A DNA stretch of 13,775 nucleotides from Pseudomonadota bacterium (lineage in GTDB: Bacteria > Desulfobacterota > BSN033 > G020346125): contig DAOVIU010000004.1 in the NCBI GenBank assembly GCA_030673585.1, positions 1 to 13,775 on the forward strand, in the 5' to 3' direction. The notes below the pieces were generated by a model, which worked only from the letters and a program-made list of their open reading frames with translations, did no database searches and was not told where the DNA came from. Each line of letters starts with the position of its first letter. Positions within the stretch are counted from its first letter, which is position 1. Of the stretch, positions 1 to 7,367 are shown in pieces. A program made the translations under genes and the position numbers.

Positions 1-1
1 C

Positions 2-913
2 CAATTCATAAAATACCTGGCCCTGGAAAAGGGGGCTTCGGAGCACACGTGTCGGAGCTATCTGAATGATCTTTCCCATTTTGAGAGTTTCATCTCGGCA
101 TCCGGGCTCTACCCGATTTCACAAAACGGGGAAGTAGATATCTCACGAGTTGATCGTGATATCATCCGAATGTACCTCAGGGCCCTTTTTCGGTCCAATA
201 AAAGGAGTTCTATTGCTCGGAAGTTGGCTTCCATTCGTTCCTTCTTTCAATACATGGTTCGGGAAGGGATCATTTCCAACAACCCCGCGAAGGGCGTGGC
301 CACTCCCAAAACCGAGAAGTATATTCCAACCACGCTCACCATTGATGAGATGTTCAGGATGTTAGGTGCGCCCGATATATCGAACCCCTTAGGTCTCAGG
401 GACAGAGCTGTTCTAGAATTGCTCTATTCCAGTGGCATTCGGGTGGGGGAGCTGACTCAAATGAATTGTGACGATGTGGATTGGGAATTGGGCATCATAA
501 AGGTGTTGGGAAAGGGGAAGAAGGAGAGAATTGTTCCCATTGGATCCAAGGCCATCGAGGCCTTAAAGGATTCTCTCAGGAGAAGGGGGCTGTCTCCTGG
601 GAACGGTCGCGGACGCCCTCTCTTCGTCAATAGTCGAGGCGGCAGATTGACGGATCGGAGTGTGAGACGCATTGTGGAAAAGTATGGCAAGAAGTGCGGT
701 CTCGAAAAGAGCCTTGGTCCCCATGCCCTTCGCCATACCTTTGCAACCCATCTCTTGGACGCGGGGGCGGATCTCAGGGATATACAGGAATTACTGGGAC
801 ATGTGAGCCTTTCCACGACCCAAAAATATACCCATGTGAGCATAGATGGATTAATGGACACCTACGATAAGGCTCATCCCAGGAGCTGGAGAAATATAAA
901 AAGGAAGGCATAA
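2..913 (+). CDS. xerC: Tyrosine recombinase, XerC type (5' end cut by the window)
   Basis: Site-specific recombinase that, with a XerD partner, resolves chromosome dimers at dif during division. The frame is open from base 2, so the true start lies outside; probably only about 10 residues are missing, because the visible protein begins at the usual N-terminal core-binding (SAM-like) helix (QFIKYLALEKGASEHT) and 303 residues are seen, close to full family length. Catalytic residues in visible numbering are Arg147 (SGIRVGEL), Lys171 (GKGKKER), His241 and Arg244 (HALRH), His267 (LLGH) and nucleophile Tyr276 (TQKYTHV). The C-terminal YDKAHPR ending resembles XerC more than XerD. An internal ATG at 170 is not the start, because homologous sequence continues upstream of it. 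The order xerC-hslV-hslU matches codV-clpQ-clpY of Bacillus. Family is certain; XerC rather than another Xer paralogue is likely. Confidence 0.93.
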   Translation, partial: QFIKYLALEKGASEHTCRSYLNDLSHFESFISASGLYPISQNGEVDISRVDRDIIRMYLRALFRSNKRSSIARKLASIRSFFQYMVREGIISNNPAKGVATPKTEKYIPTTLTIDEMFRMLGAPDISNPLGLRDRAVLELLYSSGIRVGELTQMNCDDVDWELGIIKVLGKGKKERIVPIGSKAIEALKDSLRRRGLSPGNGRGRPLFVNSRGGRLTDRSVRRIVEKYGKKCGLEKSLGPHALRHTFATHLLDAGADLRDIQELLGHVSLSTTQKYTHVSIDGLMDTYDKAHPRSWRNIKRKA

Positions 914-923
914 GGGGAATCGT

Positions 924-949
924 GGGTGTGAAATGATGGTCATACACCC
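924..949 (+). other. Small hairpin between xerC and hslV
   Basis: GGGTGT (924-929) pairs with ACACCC (944-949), and ATGA (933-936) pairs with TCAT (940-943), leaving a GAA bulge and a TGG loop. What follows is TGAAAAACGGG, so there is no T-run and this is not a standard intrinsic terminator. It lies 10 bases after the xerC stop and 42 bases before the hslV start, where it might act as an RNA processing or stability element. Function is not shown. Confidence 0.35.
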
Positions 950-978
950 TGAAAAACGGGCTATGACTTGTTTCTGTC

Positions 979-984
979 AAGGAG
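979..984 (+). promoter_or_regulatory. Ribosome binding site of hslV
   Basis: AAGGAG lies 7 bases before the ATG at 992. It decides the start: an in-frame TTG at 968 would add eight residues (MFLSRSRR), has no comparable site, and would lengthen the segment before the catalytic threonine. Confidence 0.8.
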
Positions 985-991
985 TCGACGA

Positions 992-1516
992 ATGAGGGGG
1001 ACGACTGTTCTTTCCGTCAGGCACAAAGGCCGTGTGGTCATGGCCGGCGATGGACAGATCACCTTCGAAAATACCATTATGAAGCGCACGGCGCGAAAGG
1101 TCAGAAAGATCTATAATGACAGGGTATTGGCTGGATTTGCCGGAACCAGCGCTGATGCGTTTACGTTATTCGGAAAGTATGAGTCTAAATTGGAACAATA
1201 CAACGGCAACCTCATGAGGGCTGGGGTCGAACTGGCCAAGGAATGGCGAACCGATAGAGTATTGAGGAGGCTGGAGGCACTTCTCATCGTCGCCGATAAG
1301 GATCGCTCCTTAGTCATATCGGGTACCGGAGATGTGATTGAACCCGACGAAGGTGTGACAGCTATTGGTAGTGGGGGTTCTTATGCTCATGCGGCCGCCA
1401 AGGCATTGGTTGATCATTCCCAGTTGCATGCGAACTCCATCGCGAAAGAAGCCATGAAGATTGCCGCCTCCATCTGTATCTATACCAACAGCCATATCAT
1501 CATCGAGGAATTGTAA
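992..1516 (+). CDS. hslV: ATP-dependent protease proteolytic subunit HslV
   Basis: Threonine peptidase that forms the double hexameric ring of the HslUV (ClpQY) cytoplasmic protease and degrades misfolded and regulatory proteins fed in by HslU. The protein has 174 residues, the normal family length. It begins [14 protein letters not shown]; removal of MRG would expose Thr4 as the N-terminal nucleophile. Counting from that Thr, Asp17 (AGDGQ) and Lys33 (ARKVRK) fall at the same positions as in E. coli HslV. Other family blocks are [40 protein letters not shown] and the C-terminal [13 protein letters not shown]. The ATG at 992 has a good ribosome site. hslU follows after 26 bases and encodes the partner ATPase. 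Confidence 0.97.
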   Translation: MRGTTVLSVRHKGRVVMAGDGQITFENTIMKRTARKVRKIYNDRVLAGFAGTSADAFTLFGKYESKLEQYNGNLMRAGVELAKEWRTDRVLRRLEALLIVADKDRSLVISGTGDVIEPDEGVTAIGSGGSYAHAAAKALVDHSQLHANSIAKEAMKIAASICIYTNSHIIIEEL

Positions 1517-1527
1517 ACCACCCCTTG

Positions 1528-1534
1528 AAAGAGG
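1528..1534 (+). promoter_or_regulatory. Ribosome binding site of hslU
   Basis: AAAGAGG sits 8 bases before a GTG at 1543. It favours GTG 1543 over an in-frame TTG at 1525, since the TTG would lie upstream of this site with no purine-rich sequence of its own. The GTG start also gives an N-terminus ([10 protein letters not shown]) matching that of characterised HslU proteins. Confidence 0.7.
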
Positions 1535-1542
1535 TTAACCAA

Positions 1543-2913
1543 GTGCAAACCTTTACTCCACGGGAGATCGTTTCCGAACTCGACAAGTATATCGTGGGAC
1601 AAAAAGACGCCAAGCGATCGGTGGCCATCGCCCTCCGGAATAGGTGGAGGCGCCAACAGGTTCCGGAGGAGCTGAGGGATGAGATTGCGCCGAAGAACAT
1701 CATCATGATCGGTCCCACGGGGGTGGGGAAAACGGAGATCGCCAGGAGGTTGGCTCGGCTTGCCCAAGCTCCCTTTCTGAAGATCGAGGCCTCGAAATTC
1801 ACGGAAGTGGGATATGTGGGGAGGGACGTTGAGTCCATGATTAGGGATCTCACCGACCAGGCGGTAAATATGGTCAAGGGGGAGGAAACCCAGAGGGTCG
1901 AGGTGAAAGCCCGGGAGTTGGCCGAAGAAAGATTGCTGGATCTCCTGTTGCCGAGGCCAACAATAGAGAAGAAAGCCGAGGAAAACCCCGCCCTTGGTTC
2001 CCTGCCAGCCCTCGAGGAGGAATCCCCACCGCAGAATGCGACGAGGGAGAAGTTGCGGCGGTTGCTGAAGGAGGGAAGGCTGGACGACCGCTATGTGGAG
2101 ATCGAAACCGCGGACAGAAATCTCCCCGTCGTGGAGATCTTCTCCGCATCGGGCATGGAGGAGATGGATATCAACCTCAGGGACATGTTCGGAAACCTGT
2201 TTCCCCAGAGGAGAAAGAGGAGAAGGGTCAAAATCCCGGAGGCCTTGACCATTCTTTCCAACGAGGAGGCCCAAAAACTGGTGGATATGGATAAGGTGAT
2301 TAGGCTGGCCATAGAGAGGGTTGAACAGTCGGGGATCATCTTCTTGGATGAGATCGACAAAATCGCGGGAAGGGAGTCCGTTCACGGTCCCGATGTCTCA
2401 AGGGAGGGCGTGCAGAGGGATATTTTGCCCATTGTCGAGGGGACTACGGTGACGACGAAATATGGGATGGTGAAGACGGATCATATCCTCTTTATCGCCG
2501 CAGGGGCCTTTCACGTCTCGAAGCCATCGGATCTCATACCCGAGCTCCAGGGACGTTTTCCCATTCGGGTGGAGCTGAATTCCCTCGGAAAAGAGGATTT
2601 CATTCGAATCCTCACGGAGCCCCAACATGCGCTGATAAAACAGTATACCGCCCTGCTCAAGACTGAATCAGTGGAGTTGACATTTACCGAAGATGCCATA
2701 GCCGAGATCGCGGAGGTAGCCCAAATCATCAACGAGAGGAGCGAAAATATTGGCGCAAGAAGGCTCTACACTATCATGGAGAAACTCCTGGAGCAGATTT
2801 CCTTCGATGCGCCGGAGGCCCATGACAGGAAGATCATCATCGATGCCGCGTATGTGAGGGACAAACTGAAGGATTTCATCGAGGACGAGGATTTGAGCCG
2901 TTATATCTTGTGA
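1543..2913 (+). CDS. hslU: ATP-dependent protease ATPase subunit HslU
   Basis: Hexameric AAA+ unfoldase that recognises, unfolds and threads substrates into HslV. From the GTG start it has 456 residues. Visible in order: the N-terminal [16 protein letters not shown] block, Walker A GPTGVGKT (57-64), the pore loop GYVG (90-93), the HslU-specific intermediate domain (about 100-230, with a charged, poorly conserved middle), Walker B IIFLDEID (265-272), the sensor-1 region FIAAGAFH (317-324), GRFPIR with the likely arginine finger, the sensor-2 region [15 protein letters not shown], and the C-terminal tail DLSRYIL. In E. coli this tail (DLSRFIL type) inserts between HslV subunits and activates the protease. 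No key residue is missing. argB begins 25 bases after the stop, so protease and arginine genes probably share a transcript. Confidence 0.97.
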   Translation: MQTFTPREIVSELDKYIVGQKDAKRSVAIALRNRWRRQQVPEELRDEIAPKNIIMIGPTGVGKTEIARRLARLAQAPFLKIEASKFTEVGYVGRDVESMIRDLTDQAVNMVKGEETQRVEVKARELAEERLLDLLLPRPTIEKKAEENPALGSLPALEEESPPQNATREKLRRLLKEGRLDDRYVEIETADRNLPVVEIFSASGMEEMDINLRDMFGNLFPQRRKRRRVKIPEALTILSNEEAQKLVDMDKVIRLAIERVEQSGIIFLDEIDKIAGRESVHGPDVSREGVQRDILPIVEGTTVTTKYGMVKTDHILFIAAGAFHVSKPSDLIPELQGRFPIRVELNSLGKEDFIRILTEPQHALIKQYTALLKTESVELTFTEDAIAEIAEVAQIINERSENIGARRLYTIMEKLLEQISFDAPEAHDRKIIIDAAYVRDKLKDFIEDEDLSRYIL

Positions 2914-2938
2914 GCGATCCGGGTGACGGGAAGACATA

Positions 2939-3844
2939 ATGGAAGATACGATTAACAAGGCTAAAGTTCTCATCGAGGCATTGCCCTATATCCGTAAATT
3001 CTACAACAAGACCATCGTGATCAAGTATGGTGGAAATGCCATGATAGACGAGAACTTGAAGAAGAGCTTTGGGTTGGACGTAGTATTGATGAGGTACATC
3101 GGCCTCAATCCGGTCATCGTTCATGGCGGCGGTCCACAGATCGGGAAGGTTTTGGACCGAATGGGAAAGAAGACGGAGTTCGTCGAGGGGATGAGGGTTA
3201 CGGACAGTGAGACCATGGACGTGGTGGAGATGGTCCTGGTCGGAAAGGTGAACAAGGAGATCGTGGGTCTTATCAACCGTCATGGTGGGAAAGCGGTGGG
3301 ACTCAGTGGAAAGGATGGTCAACTCCTCCTCGCCAAGAAGATGAACGTCTACAGAAGAAGGGGAAATGGAAGCCCTCCTGAAGCCGTCGATATCGGCATG
3401 GTAGGCGAGGTGAAATCCGTCAATCCATCGATCATTTCGGCCATGGAGGAGGGACATTTCATTCCGGTTATTGCCCCCGTGGGCGTAGGGGAGGAGGGCG
3501 AGGGCTACAATATAAACGCCGATTTGGTTGCTGGGAAGGTTGCCTCCGCCCTGAAAGCGGAGAAACTGATCCTCCTGACGGACGTCCCGGGAATCATGGA
3601 TGAAGGGGATCGATTGATTCAAACCCTCGATATCGGGAGTGCAAGGGAACTCCTCGAAAAGAAGGTGATTGTCGGGGGGATGATTCCCAAGGTTCAATGC
3701 TGTTTGGATGCCCTCGAAGCAGGGGTAGTCAAGACCCACATCATCGATGGTAGGGTAGAGCATGCCCTTCTCCTTGAGATTTTTACCGATGAGGGGATAG
3801 GGACGCAGATAGAGAGGGGAAGAGAGGGGGAACCAGTTCGATGA
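2939..3844 (+). CDS. argB: Acetylglutamate kinase
   Basis: Phosphorylates N-acetyl-L-glutamate with ATP, the second step of arginine biosynthesis, in the cytoplasm. The protein has 301 residues. Family marks: Lys29 in IKYGGNAM, the glycine loop HGGGPQIG (62-69), Arg86 in GMRVTDS, NINAD (191-195), LLTDVPGI (212-219) and MIPKV with Lys251. The extra N-terminal helix (about 1-22, ending LPYIRKFY) and the C-terminal [15 protein letters not shown] block (275-289) are typical of the arginine-inhibited hexameric type, so feedback inhibition by arginine is inferred. The stop codon overlaps the argD start as ATGA, which implies translational coupling. The ATG at 2939 has only a weak purine-rich stretch (ACGGGAAG) upstream. 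Confidence 0.97.
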   Translation: MEDTINKAKVLIEALPYIRKFYNKTIVIKYGGNAMIDENLKKSFGLDVVLMRYIGLNPVIVHGGGPQIGKVLDRMGKKTEFVEGMRVTDSETMDVVEMVLVGKVNKEIVGLINRHGGKAVGLSGKDGQLLLAKKMNVYRRRGNGSPPEAVDIGMVGEVKSVNPSIISAMEEGHFIPVIAPVGVGEEGEGYNINADLVAGKVASALKAEKLILLTDVPGIMDEGDRLIQTLDIGSARELLEKKVIVGGMIPKVQCCLDALEAGVVKTHIIDGRVEHALLLEIFTDEGIGTQIERGREGEPVR

Positions 3845-5052
3845 AGGACACGGATACGCTCATTGCCGATTCTCAGAAGTATATCGCAAATACGTATTCC
3901 CGATATCCCCTTGTATTGGTCAGGGGTCAGGGGTGTAAGGTCTGGAGCAGCGATGGGAAGGAGTACCTCGATTTCGTGGCCGGCTTGGCCGTATGTAACC
4001 TCGGGCATTGCCATCCAAAGGTGGTTGGGGCTATTCAGGATCAATCTCGGAAGCTGCTGCATGTCTCCAACTTCTATCACATCGAGCCCCAAATCGAGCT
4101 GGCCAAAATGCTGGTCGAGAACTCCTTTGCCGATAGGGTATTCTTCTGCAACAGCGGTGCGGAGGCGAATGAAGCCGCAATGAAATTGGCCAAGAAGTAC
4201 GCGAAGGATACAGGCCACGCGGACAGATTTGAAATCATTAGCATGAAGAGGTCTTTCCACGGGAGAACCATGCTCACCATGAGCGCGACGGGACAGGAGA
4301 AGATTCAGAAGGGATTCGATCCCCTGGTCCCCGGTTTCTCATACGTTCCCTTTAACGATATCGAGGCCGTGCTCCGGGCAGTAACCCCCCAAACGTGTGC
4401 CGTTATCGTGGAACCGATTCAGGGCGAGGGTGGGGTCAACTGTCCCTCGGAGGGGTATTTGAGGGACCTCCGGGAGCTCTGCCGTGAGAGGGAGATCCTC
4501 CTGATCTTCGATGAGGTCCAGGTCGGCATGGGCAGGACGGGAAAGCTCTTCGCCCATGAGCACGAGGGAGTATATCCGGATATCATGACCCTGGCAAAAT
4601 CCTTGGCTGGAGGTGTTCCCATCGGGGCGATGCTGGCTTCCGAGGAGGCGGCCAAAAGCTTTTCCCCCGGGACCCACGCAACGACATTCGGGGGCAATCC
4701 CCTGGCTACAGCAGCAGGGGTGGCAGCCCTATCGGTGCTTTCGGAGAATGACCTCCTCGAGAACTGCAGAAGGGTAAGTGACCATTTCCTCAACCGGCTC
4801 ATGGATTTGAAGGCGAAGTATCCCTTCATTAAGGAGGTGAGGGGGAGGGGCCTCATCATCGGAATGGAGCTGGGTTTTGAGGGGGCCCAAATCGTAACCC
4901 GGTGCATGGAGGAGGGATTCCTCATCAACTGCACCATGGGCAATATCCTCAGGTTCTTACCACCGTTGATCATGACCACCGACGAGGTGGATCAACTCAT
5001 CGGAACCTTGGACCGGGTTTTCGGGGAGTGCAGGGAGGACGTCAAGTCGTGA
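3841..5052 (+). CDS. argD: Acetylornithine aminotransferase
   Basis: PLP-dependent class III aminotransferase that converts N-acetylglutamate semialdehyde to N-acetylornithine using glutamate, the fourth step of arginine synthesis. Many ArgD proteins also serve as succinyldiaminopimelate aminotransferase in lysine synthesis; that cannot be judged here. It has 403 residues. Motifs: [16 protein letters not shown] (44-59), the PLP-phosphate loop NSGAEANE (104-111), FHGRT (139-143), EPIQGEGGV (191-199), [12 protein letters not shown] (223-234) with the cofactor-binding Asp224, the Schiff-base Lys253 in [13 protein letters not shown], and TTFGGNP (281-287). A Shine-Dalgarno (GAGGGGG) ends 10 bases before the ATG. 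The start overlaps the argB stop and the stop overlaps the argF start, so the three genes form one translational block. Confidence 0.96.
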   Translation: MKDTDTLIADSQKYIANTYSRYPLVLVRGQGCKVWSSDGKEYLDFVAGLAVCNLGHCHPKVVGAIQDQSRKLLHVSNFYHIEPQIELAKMLVENSFADRVFFCNSGAEANEAAMKLAKKYAKDTGHADRFEIISMKRSFHGRTMLTMSATGQEKIQKGFDPLVPGFSYVPFNDIEAVLRAVTPQTCAVIVEPIQGEGGVNCPSEGYLRDLRELCREREILLIFDEVQVGMGRTGKLFAHEHEGVYPDIMTLAKSLAGGVPIGAMLASEEAAKSFSPGTHATTFGGNPLATAAGVAALSVLSENDLLENCRRVSDHFLNRLMDLKAKYPFIKEVRGRGLIIGMELGFEGAQIVTRCMEEGFLINCTMGNILRFLPPLIMTTDEVDQLIGTLDRVFGECREDVKS

Positions 5053-5960
5053 AGAGGGATTTGGTCAGTATCTTCTCCCTGAGCCGGAATGAGATCAATC
5101 ATTTAATGGAGAGAACCGCCACCTTGAAGGCAAAACAGAAGGAGGGCCTTCCGTATACCCCCCTTCAGGGAAAGACCCTAGGCCTCATTTTCGAGAAGGC
5201 TTCCACTCGAACTCGGATCTCCTTCGAGGTGGGGATGTACCAGCTGGGGGGATACGCCCTCTTCCTTGATTTTAAGGATATGCAGCTGAGTCGGGGGGAA
5301 ACCGTTCCGGATACGGCACGGGTATTTTCCAGGTACGTGGATGGGATCATGGCGCGGACGTTTTCCCACGAGACCATTGAGGAACTGGCCCAATATGCGA
5401 ACGTTCCCGTTATCAACGGGCTCAGCGATTTGCTGCACCCCTGCCAGATTCTCTCGGATGTGTTCACTATTGTGGAGAAGATGGGCGGATACCAGGGGCT
5501 GAAGGTGGCCTATGTAGGGGATGGGAACAACGTGGCTAACTCTTGGGTCAATTGTGCCGCCAGGTTGGACTTTCAGCTCTCCCTGGCCTGTCCAGAGGGA
5601 TACGAGCCTGACCCCTCGATCCTCGAACGGGCCAGGAGGGAATCGAGGTGGGAGGTCCAGGTAGTTCATGATCCCCGTGAAGCCGTCTCGGGGGCGGATG
5701 TTATCTACACGGATGTATGGGCGAGCATGGGAAGGGAGTCTGAACACGCCGAACGCCTCCGGAAATTCAGGGATTATCAGGTGAACTCCGGTTTGGTCAA
5801 GGCGGCCAAAAAAGGTGCCAAAGTGATGCACTGTCTGCCCGCTCATCGGGGTGAGGAGATAACCGATGAGGTGATGGACGGAGGCCATTCCATCGTCTGG
5901 GATCAGGTGGAGAATCGGCTTCACGTCCAGAAGGCCATATTGGATTGGTTGATGGGGTAA
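5049..5960 (+). CDS. argF: Ornithine carbamoyltransferase
   Basis: Makes citrulline from ornithine and carbamoyl phosphate, the sixth step of arginine synthesis. The start is the GTG at 5049, overlapping the argD stop as GTGA, with AGGGAGG 10 bases upstream inside argD. This gives 303 residues, the usual family length. The frame stays open further upstream inside argD, but nothing there resembles the family. Motifs: carbamoyl-phosphate loop STRTR (52-56) within FEKASTRTRISFEVGM, MARTF (101-105), HPCQ (130-133), the VGDGNNVANSW block (156-166), the ornithine loop DVWASMG (222-228), and the active-site HCLPAHRG (261-268). It is an anabolic enzyme by context, since no arcA or arcC gene is nearby. 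A 102-base gap separates it from argG. Confidence 0.96.
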   Translation: MKRDLVSIFSLSRNEINHLMERTATLKAKQKEGLPYTPLQGKTLGLIFEKASTRTRISFEVGMYQLGGYALFLDFKDMQLSRGETVPDTARVFSRYVDGIMARTFSHETIEELAQYANVPVINGLSDLLHPCQILSDVFTIVEKMGGYQGLKVAYVGDGNNVANSWVNCAARLDFQLSLACPEGYEPDPSILERARRESRWEVQVVHDPREAVSGADVIYTDVWASMGRESEHAERLRKFRDYQVNSGLVKAAKKGAKVMHCLPAHRGEEITDEVMDGGHSIVWDQVENRLHVQKAILDWLMG

Positions 5961-6062
5961 ATGGTCCTCGGACCAGGTGGCCGTGGGGGCCGACGGTTTC
6001 CAAATGGAATAGCGCGGTTACCAACATGGGATTCCGGAGACGATTAGCGGTACGGAGGTGAC

Positions 6063-7265
6063 ATGGCATCTCGAATAAACAAGATCGTTTTGGCATATTC
6101 CGGGGGATTGGATACTTCGGTCATCTTGAAATGGCTGCGGAATGAGTACGGCTGTGAAGTCATCGCGTTTGTTGCGGACCTGGGCCAAGGGGAGGACCTC
6201 GAGGAGATAAAGGCCAAGGCGTTGGCAACGGGGGCGAGTAAGGTCTACATCGAAAATGTACGGGAGGAGTTCGCGAGGGACTTCATCTTCACCGCTTTGA
6301 AGGCAAATGCCATTTACGAGGGCGGATATCTCCTGGGGACATCCATCGCAAGGCCCCTCATAGCCAAGAAGCAGATGGAGGTTGTCGAGAGGGAAGGGGC
6401 CGATTCCGTTGCCCACGGAGCGACGGGAAAGGGAAACGATCAGGTCAGGTTCGAGCTCACCTACATAGCCCTGAACCCCAATATCACCATCATTTCTCCT
6501 TGGAGATCCTGGAATCTGAGGTCGCGGAAAGATCTCGTCCGCTATGCCGAGGAGAACGGGATTCCGGTTCCGGTTACGGCGGAAAAACCGTACAGCTGTG
6601 ATCAGAACCTCTTCCATGTCAGTTTCGAGGCCGGCATCCTGGAAGATCCATGGCTGGAGCCGAGGGAGGATATGTTCCTCATGACCGTCTCACCGGAGGG
6701 GGCCCCGGACAAGCCGCGCTATATCGAGATCGATTTCGAAGACGGCATCCCAAAGGGGATTGATGGGAAGGCTTACTCCTCGGCAAGCCTGTTGGCGGTG
6801 GCCAACAAAATCGGGGGGGAAAATGGGATCGGCCGGGTGGACATGGTCGAAAACCGTTACGTGGGGATGAAATCGAGGGGGGTATATGAAACCCCCGGGG
6901 GGACAATCCTCCACATAGCCCATAGGGCAATGGAGTCCATAACCATGGATCGGGAGGTGATGCACTTCAGGGATTCGCTGATACCTAAAATGTCGGAGCT
7001 CATATACTACGGTTACTGGTTTTCCCCTGAGATGGAGGTTATGCAGAAGACCATAGACGAAACCCAGAAGGATGTGACGGGGACCGTTCGGTTGAAGCTC
7101 TACAAGGGGAACTGTATCGTTGTTGGAAGAAAGTCGGAGAAATCCCTCTATAGCGGTGAATTCGCGACCTTTGATGAGGACGCCGTCTATGAACAGAAGG
7201 ATGCCGGAGGATTCATCAGGCTGAATGCATTGAGGTTGAGAATCCGGAAGATGATGGGAAGGTGA
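6063..7265 (+). CDS. argG: Argininosuccinate synthase
   Basis: Condenses citrulline and aspartate with ATP to argininosuccinate, the seventh step of arginine synthesis. It has 400 residues. The ATP pyrophosphatase P-loop AYSGGLDTS (11-19) is at the N-terminus, followed by [15 protein letters not shown] (88-102), [14 protein letters not shown] (118-131), the SPWR region (145-148) and [16 protein letters not shown] (174-189) leading into GILEDPW. The C-terminal multimerisation part is complete. A strong Shine-Dalgarno, GGAGGTGA (6054-6061), lies directly before the ATG, stronger than those of the neighbouring arginine genes, so it may be translated independently after the gap. The usual next gene, argH (argininosuccinate lyase), is not here; leuS follows instead. 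Confidence 0.97.
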   Translation: MASRINKIVLAYSGGLDTSVILKWLRNEYGCEVIAFVADLGQGEDLEEIKAKALATGASKVYIENVREEFARDFIFTALKANAIYEGGYLLGTSIARPLIAKKQMEVVEREGADSVAHGATGKGNDQVRFELTYIALNPNITIISPWRSWNLRSRKDLVRYAEENGIPVPVTAEKPYSCDQNLFHVSFEAGILEDPWLEPREDMFLMTVSPEGAPDKPRYIEIDFEDGIPKGIDGKAYSSASLLAVANKIGGENGIGRVDMVENRYVGMKSRGVYETPGGTILHIAHRAMESITMDREVMHFRDSLIPKMSELIYYGYWFSPEMEVMQKTIDETQKDVTGTVRLKLYKGNCIVVGRKSEKSLYSGEFATFDEDAVYEQKDAGGFIRLNALRLRIRKMMGR

Positions 7266-7367
7266 AGTCGTGATTCGTGAAGCGATTTTCGTGTCCGTCT
7301 ATACGGAAAAAACCAATCACCAGTACACATCTGAGAGAAGGGGAAGATAAGGGGTTGCAGGGGCAAA

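Noticed and set aside
1480..2385. A 301-codon open frame on the - strand opposite hslU
   Set aside because: It lies fully against the intact hslU gene, its protein is a Leu/His/Pro-rich mixture with no family pattern, and such antisense frames arise from the codon bias of the + strand gene.
2876..3763. A 295-codon open frame on the - strand opposite argB
   Set aside because: Same reason: argB has all its motifs, and the antisense product shows no recognisable domain or ribosome site.
7270..7367. Leucine-responsive leader peptide or T-box before leuS
   Set aside because: The short ORF there has no leucine codons, and there is no antiterminator/terminator hairpin or T-box sequence in the 102-base gap.
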